Origin: Enoplosus armatus
Taxonomy: Eukaryota > Chordata > Actinopteri > Centrarchiformes > Enoplosidae
Direction of reading: 5' to 3'
Assembly: GCF_043641665.1 (NCBI RefSeq)
Contig: NC_092198.1
Location: 69,501 to 133,500 of the forward strand
Length of the DNA stretch: 64,000 nucleotides
Below are positions 57,004 to 64,000 of the stretch, piece by piece. The notes under the pieces are model-generated. The model saw nothing but the letters and a program-made list of their open reading frames with translations. It ran no database searches and was not told the origin of the DNA. The first letter of the stretch is position 1, and every line of letters starts with the position of its first letter. The position numbers and the translations under genes are program-made.

Positions 57004-60000
57004 TTATATAATGTACAAAGGTCTGTTCCAAGTACCTCTCATGATGCCTTGGTGAACACTGGATCCATACTGACCACCACAGTCAGATTTGGTGTGGGTC
57101 TTCAGGTCTGAACCCCCAAAACCATTAGTACCTGTGTGAGAACCAGTAAACCCAGCTCCCTCTGAAGTGGGATTCAGGTCCTCGTTACTGTTGGGATTGT
57201 TTGATGGATATTCTCTGATGTTGACAGGAGTGTTTAGGATGTTCTGTGGTGTGAAGCTGAGGTAGGACGTCCTGCTTATTCCTCCTCTGGTGTCAAACTG
57301 AGTGGTGGGGCTCTGGAGGTTGAGCAGTTTGGGTTTGTCATGGGTTTGGAATCTTCCTGGGAAACCGGAAAGAGGTCCGACTCTGATGTGAGATGTTCCT
57401 AATAGTGGCACCGAGTAGAGAAACAGAAAGAAACAAAGTGATAGGCTGCTTCACCCGCGGTGTGTGAAGGAGAGATACCGCAGGTCTTTTCTCCCTGCTG
57501 CTGTCAGGCTCTACAATCAGCACTGCTCCCAGTAGGCCATGCACACCGAAACGGACTATCCACTCTCATGCAATATTTCTGAATGTATAACAAATGGTAC
57601 AATATCTACATCTCTCTGTGCAATACAGTATATTAGTTTCTAGTTTTACTAGCTTTTTTTATAATGTCTATCATTTTTATTTTTTTATATCTTGATTTTC
57701 CTAGGTCTTAATAAAGGATTATCTTCTTAGATTTAGTTATGACAGTACTTCACTATAGTGATGGGATGTTTATTTTATTAAGTCAGCATATTTTGGCATA
57801 CATTAGACTGCCTTGGAGTTGTGGCAAGGTACATTTTTGATGGAGCAAGGCTAGGAGTTTGTCCCTGCTTCCAGTCTTTGTGCTAAGTTAGGCTAAAGAC
57901 ACTGATCCACCTCTGAATCTGTAATTGTACTAGAAGGAAAACAAAAAATGTCAGACTGCTCCTCTAACAGTCAGTGTGATATCAGATGGTAAATGGTTGC
58001 TGATTCTCATCCCTACCTGTTGGGTGAGCATTTCTCTGAATAGAAGCAGATTCCTGTCCTCCACGGGTTCCTGTTGCAGCCATTGATTGGACCAGTTTCT
58101 GCTGGTGTCCTTGCTGGTTTGTGGACAGATTGGTGAGGTGGATCACTGCAGATTGATCTGGTTTGACTGTGATACTATGAAAACCTTGTGTTGAGAAACC
58201 AGTTCTCTCAGGCACATGTTCCTCTCTTATGTTTGAACCTATGTGTTCAGGAAGTTGTTGGGACGTCCAGCGGTTCCCATCACTGCTGACAGCGGTCTGA
58301 CCAGTGGCGTACTGGGATGGATTAGACATTTGGGAGTTTGCTTGTTGGATAAAAGGTGTCTGATTGAGATGTCCAGAAGAAACAAATTTGCCCAGAGGTT
58401 TGACTCTGATGTTCTGCACCCTGGACTGAGCGGTCTCTATGTTCCGCCTTTCAAGGGACCCTGGTCTTTCTAGGTTTTGGTTGACTTTGCTGGTTGCAGT
58501 AGATGTCTGCTCAGTGCTCACAGACCCCTGGGTGTCTCCTGACAAGTTTGAGACAGTATTTTTGGCTTTGATGCGTTTGGTATAAGCAGGGACATATTTC
58601 TTGTCATTGCCAGGCAGGAGTAGTTCACTGCTGCTAATTTGATATCCAGGTATCTCAAAGGTATTGGCCATTTCCATCCCAACACCTGAGGACCCGTGAA
58701 GACTCAAATCCAGACTGACCTTTTGCTGCTGGGTCAGTTCTTGCATGCCAGGAGAAAGATTGACTTTAAGACTCTGCAGGTCTTCATTTGGCTCAATTAT
58801 ACCATTTTGGCCAAGAGGAGACTGGTCCCATATCAGGCCAGAGTGCCAAACATTTGCACCTAAACCGTTTGGACCCTCAAGTGTCCGAGTCTGACTGGAG
58901 CTTCCCCAGTCAATTTCCCACTGAGAATCAGGTATCCTGCTTGAAGAGGCCGGGTTGCCATCAGTTAGTCCCGAATTATCACCTCTCACTTCTACAAAGT
59001 TTGAGCTTGGTGTGTTCAGGATTGACATCTGTACGCTGTTGTCTGGTAACTGGTTATATCTGGGAGCAAAGTTGGGGAGATGGTCACCAGTTGGAGATCC
59101 GAATACATGTTGGTCCTGTGTCTGGGACATGAGATGGCCAGGATGGGATGAAACCTGCAGAGGGACTTTGTGGATATCAATGATTGGACCCTCAGGAGGA
59201 GAGAGATTGAGGTTTGGGAAAGATTGGAGGTTTTCGGAGGAGTAGAGTAGCTTGTTGTGTCCTCCTGGTATTGTGATGAAGTGGCTGGATCCAGGTTTGG
59301 GCCGAGGCCTGATGCCTGAGTGAAGCAGGACTCCCCCTGCCACTGAAGTTTCGTGGACCTGGTTAATCGGAGTGTTGACGGCATATCCAGAAACCTGATG
59401 CGAACAGTCTTGGGCAGAGAGTTTATTTGCTGAATCTGGAAAATAAAAATATTTTTAAAATTATGTCATTCAAACTAAACTGGATGTGGATTGTTAATAA
59501 CTCAGATTGTGACCTTTAAGGCTCTGAAAGACTTTGACTGAACCAAATCCAGGAGTCTCTGATCTGAAGATCCTGTCCACAGACAGTCTGTTGATTCCAC
59601 TTAGTGGATAGAAGCACCTCACGGTCAACCTGTTCAATCAGCAGACACATTTCTTCATCAATATTCTTTTACATGGTTTTGAATATGGTTTTGTTTTAGG
59701 TACTGATTGCAGTCTGAGAATCGTTAACTCCTAGAATGTGAAGTGTTCATTCCAAAGTGTTTTCCTTACTTAAACTGAGATTCTCTGGCGATGAAGTTTG
59801 GTCCGTCTGTGATCACCCGTCTGTCATGGAGAATCTCGTTCTCATAAACCATGTATGACTCCCCAACCTGTTAAACATCCTCAGTTACAAAAGTTTACTA
59901 CACCTTTCCATTCCGTCTGAACATACTCCATCTACACTGTCTGGAGCGCAGTCATCTTAATAACTTACCCTCTGCTTGCTTTGCACAAATAACGCATTTG

Positions 60001-63000
60001 TTTTCAATATTTGAGTCATACCATGGCTCTGGTCCCGCAGGAGTCTAGCTTGAACTCAAACAGGACTCTGGATCCATCTGTCTGTTTGGGTCCACATGTG
60101 GGGTCCAACAGAGTGGTTCTTTCAGGCTGCACTGTAGGCCAGGTGGACGTCGGAGTTGTCACTACCGTCATAGTTCCATCTGCAGAACAGACTGATACCG
60201 CAAAGGGAAAATGTTAGGGCTTTACCCTACTCAGGGAGACGACCAATCAGGGTCAACTTAAGTGCTCTAGAAGGGAGTGCAGGTTACCCATCATGTCTTG
60301 TGTTTTGAAGAGGCAGCGCTTGGAGGTAGACGTCTGGACCTCCAGAGTTTTGGAGTCTCTCAGAAGAAGCATAAATGTTCCATAAAAGTTTGACAGGTTG
60401 ATGTCCTGGGAAAAAAATAAAATAAAATAAAATAGATGACTGAAATGGAGTATTGACTAGTAATGAATAGTGCCTTAAAATCCTCAAATGTCTTCCTCAT
60501 GGGCACTGTAACAAATTCAGGTACAGTTTTCCATATACTTTCAGCACTACCCAACAGTAGATGACTCCCATGCATTGTGCAACTCTTACCTCATAGTTGT
60601 ATCCAATGGAGAACACAGGGACTTCCAGGGTGGTTCTGTGGGTGTCATTGTGGAGGCGGTACCCTCTTTGGGCCGCCAGCTGAGATGTCAGAGGCTCATG
60701 GTCGACACCCACCTCCCAGAGACTCTCAGCTCGAGGCGGCCTGACCACGGTGAAGGCGATTCCTCCGCCTGAACACCGAGCAGTGATCTCCGGCGGGACT
60801 TTAAAAAAACAAAAGAAATTAAAAAAAAAAGGAGAAGGTCTGCATTTTAAAACAAATCTGTACTGATGGGTTTAGATCACACATGGTTACTGTAGACTAG
60901 TGAAAGCACTAGAGTGCAACAAAGGAGTAAATGTACTTACATGCATTGAATACTTGTGCTGTGATTAATGTGTGGTGGTAGTAGGAGTCTCTCTGAGGCA
61001 TGATGGTTAAAGTAAAGTTTACATCTATGGAGTACTGCACCACACCTTGACCAAGGTACTGTTGGAAAAAACAAATTTCATCAGTTAGTTCCCGTACAGT
61101 CTGGCCCTCTCCTCTGCTCAAGGGGAATGTAAGGGCGAGAAAGCACTAACGAAAAATTGAGCGGACTTTGATTTAAGATTTGAATTAGCTTGTATTCTTT
61201 TCAAATTGAAAGGTGCTTATGGAGTAGTTATGGCTCACTACAAGTACAAATAGCACTGATGGTTTGAATGTTTATGATAACATGGATCTATAATTAACAT
61301 TTGATATCAAGTGATCATTAATTCATATTTGCTATCAAGTAAAGTGTAAGTGTTAGAGGCATCAATTCACCACCTCACCATCTGCGTCACCAATTTCCTC
61401 CAAAATGTTTGTATGCATGGGTCCGAGTTTACTTACAGGTGCGCACATTCTCCTGTCAAGTTTGTTTTTATAGATAACGACTTGTGTGGGAAGTGGCGTA
61501 CCCCTTTTTCAGGCCCCGTTTTGTGCGTACTCAATGTTATAAAGACCCCAGGATAGGTCAACTCAGCCCACAACCAGGCTAAAGCCACAGAGGGAAAAAC
61601 CAGGCTAAATCAGCCTAAACTGGGACATAGTCAAGTAAAAACTTGCATGAAACATGTATCCATTGTTGTGGATTCTGTTTTTGTTTCCAGTTTTCACCGC
61701 TCGCTTTGGTGGCGAGCTCCTGGAACTAAAGATGATACTAAATCCAAGTTCAGATACTTTGAGGGATTGTGGCTGGGCTGTCGATCCTGATTGGTCAACC
61801 AGATGTGACACTCATATGACAACAGTAACTACCACTGCCAAAACACATCAAAATGAGGTGATATGGGTTCTGTGTGGAGTACTCACCATCCAGTGGACGA
61901 CCGCATCCTCAAAGGGCAGCCGGAGCTCGTAGGCTACGCTGTCGTTGATGTGAACAACAGGGCTGATGCTGTTGCCCCGTTCAGCGCTCTCTGACGTCAT
62001 TAGCTGCTTCCCGTTGATCCAGACTTCCTCTAAGATGACATCAGCAGGAATGTTTCCCAGGTAGACACTGAACACCTGGTCGTCACTCACGGTCTCTAAA
62101 CGAAGACACAGAAGTAAAATTAAAATAAAATTCTCAGAAAAACTGAAATATTGACAGTGGACATGAAAATCATATATTCACTATTTTTTTAGGGCTGTAA
62201 CAGTTTTTATTATGAATTGATTTACATGTAACTTAAAATACCATTGATTTATTGATCATTCATCTGGGGCCTGTACTACAAAGCAAGTTCAAACATGGGA
62301 TACATTTTTGTAAATCTGGCAAATGCTGTGTGAATGCATAAGCGCTTATAGTATCACTGCCCCATCATTAGGGTACGAGTAGATCCTAAGTGTGTAGTAC
62401 AAGTTACCTTGGCAATGTACCCCAGTAAGGAGTGATCCACTGTTTTCTGTCGATCGACTATGGTCTTTTGATGTAGTGATCACCCTATTATTAACGTGTG
62501 GGTTAACATTAACCTTGAAGGTCTGTCTGCTTCAAAAAAGTGCTTGTCATATCGTCTAACAGCATCCAAAACCTCCTTTCAGATGTTAGATTGTCCTTTT
62601 CAGAAAGTTACCTTGTTTCTGACATCATCATCCACATCACGTAGTGATTGGTCAGGTGTGTGGTGCGAGAGTAAGACTAGTTGGTTTGAACTTCTCAGCT
62701 TTTTTCATTATTATACAACTACATCTTTCACTTTTCATGTAAACTAAGGGCAACATTATGAATGTCTTCCAGGAGAGACATGAAAATGCACCGTTGTCCA
62801 TGTTCGTTTGATTCATGTATTGTACATTGTATGTACATTGATGTAGTATCAACCCCATGAAAAGTTGTTGGAGAGAGATCAGGAAGGCAGTGGGATGCAG
62901 CTAAGAGGAAGATTTGAGAGTGGGGATGTCATAAAACCTACTTGTTAAGATGCCTTTACTGGTTTGTGAACTGGTCTGTAAACTGGGAGACTTACGGTCG

Positions 63001-63912
63001 AGGGTGAAAGGTGGACGGCAGAGCAACGGTGTGTCGAGCACTCTAAGCATGCGGTGTCTTGTGTCGATGCTGCTGCCACCTTCATACAGCATAGAGAAGA
63101 CGTGTTCGTACAGCAGGTAGATCACATACGTTTCCTTGTACATGTTGTTCACCACCAAACTCTGCAGAGAAGAAGAAACTGACAATCAGATGTAGAATCT
63201 GCTGTTAGTTGAAGCGCGACATCAGTCCTTGTTTTGCATGCATTTGTTGCTCAATTTGTGTTAGTCATAACCTTGTTCTTGTCTGAAGTTTGGATGGGAC
63301 TGACTGTACCTTCCTGTAGCCGCCCTCCTCCCCAAAAGGAACCCCAATCTGGATCAGATATCCTTGTTGAACCAGACTGAATCCTCTGGCGGCTGCAGTG
63401 TGTTTGTCCAGCAGCACCCCCTCCACCCCCAGACTGATGCTCAGACTTTCAAATACTGCTCCCTCCCCGACCAGAGGGGTCATGACCTGTGGGACGTCCC
63501 AGAGCAGCCAGGCACCGTCAAAAGAACCTGAGTCTGAAAGAGGATCAACAGCATCACCTTCAGCACTGTTTACCCATCAGACAGAAACCAGATTCAGGCA
63601 TGTCTGTATGGGAGAACTTACTGACTGTGCAGGCCATGGACATATCAATCATCACCACCACCAGCTTCTGCTTAAAGAACAGAGAAACCCGGACGACCTC
63701 CACAGGGACGTCATCCACCTGACAGCCAGAAACATCATGTTGTGACAAAACTCAATAGAGAATGAATCCATACATAGAGTCTTACCCCTGCTTGCAGAAC
63801 CATGAACTTAAGGTGACATTTCTGGAAGTGCCGAGAACTGTCCAAAACTGCAATTGGAGCAAGTCTACAAGGGGCCTCAAGTGGACTTCCTGTGGAATTG
63901 CATAGTGTCCAC
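57004..63912 (-). CDS. Zona pellucida-domain protein, ZPAX-like (3' part, 1154 aa in window)
   Basis: Probably an egg-envelope glycoprotein. Thirteen exons: 63912-63786, 63718-63622, 63533-63310, 63161-62996, 62095-61887, 61058-60941, 60798-60590, 60405-60288, 60191-60022, 59867-59770, 59629-59514, 59435-58017, 57398-57004. Every junction is GT-AG and in phase; the 5' end lies beyond 64000. The ZP-N part includes SKRCLFKTQ. The ZP-C part shows DPTCGPKQTDGSRVLFEF, LDSCGTRAM, YENEILHD and LTVRCFYPLSG. Upstream segments look like the extra N-terminal domains of ZPAX or ZP2-type proteins. After the ZP domain come about 600 residues rich in Ser, Asn, Gln and Gly with only two cysteines. No transmembrane segment was seen. 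A donor-like AGAG-GTACTT near 57030 could add a further exon, so the C-terminus is less certain. Confidence 0.82.
62278..62545. mobile_element. Non-autonomous DNA element, copy 4 (partial)
   Basis: It begins GGCCTGTACTACAAAGCAAG and ends near a TTAACCTTGAAGGTCTGTCT phrase like the end region of copy 1. The right terminal repeat is not clear. It lies in an intron of the ZP gene. Confidence 0.5.
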
Positions 63913-64000
63913 CTGGGGTGCAGACTCTTTCAATTTTTAAATGTTAAGAATTATTGATGTAGTGAGGTTTTGTAATGCACACAGACAGAATATGCATAGG

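Noticed and set aside
57982..59343. Large single-exon gene of 453 aa on its own
   Set aside because: It is the interior of the big ZP-gene exon 59435-58017: the upstream splice phase continues the frame before this methionine.

Overview
The window is vertebrate nuclear DNA, almost certainly from a ray-finned (teleost) fish. The genes have many small exons with GT-AG introns that match vertebrate families. The spaces between exons hold fish-type dispersed repeats: L2/CR1-like LINE fragments with repeated TGATTC tails, a Tc1 relic, a Gypsy integrase relic and several satellite-like arrays. There are no bacterial operons, no CRISPR array, and no rRNA or tRNA gene that I could recognise. All gene models were built by hand from reading frame, splice-site phase and family resemblance, without alignment software.

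Layout. 1.29-13.98 kb, minus strand: a complete asb2-like gene (8 coding exons, 652 aa; UIM, ankyrin repeats, SOCS box), with an orphan second UIM-like exon at 18.6 kb. 20.7-21.65 kb: a diverged ~200-bp repeat carrying TGACG motifs, just upstream of ppp4r4. 21.76-40.14 kb, plus strand: a complete ppp4r4-like gene (25 coding exons, 963 aa) whose penultimate coding exon contains a coding minisatellite. 42.34-44.34 kb, minus: a complete secreted serpin, probably serpina10 (5 exons, 394 aa). 44.4-49.0 kb: mobile-element relics and simple repeats. 49.19-52.94 kb, minus: complete xrcc3 (7 exons, 344 aa), with a Gypsy integrase relic in its fifth intron. 55.30-55.48 kb, plus: the first coding exon of brf1 only. 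57.00-63.91 kb, minus: the 3' 13 exons of a zona pellucida-domain gene (ZPAX-like) that continues past the right edge.

ASB2, PPP4R4, SERPINA10, XRCC3 and BRF1 all lie on human 14q32, so the block looks like conserved vertebrate linkage rather than a co-regulated system. The products act in unrelated processes: ubiquitin ligation in muscle and blood cells, PP4 phosphatase regulation, plasma protease control, homologous recombination, RNA polymerase III initiation and the egg envelope. I found no convincing new multi-gene system. The most unusual items are the coding minisatellite of ppp4r4, the TGACG-bearing promoter-proximal repeats, a stop-free CA-repeat intron in asb2, a duplicated UIM exon, an atypical serpin hinge, and a ZP gene lying antisense just downstream of brf1 exon 1.
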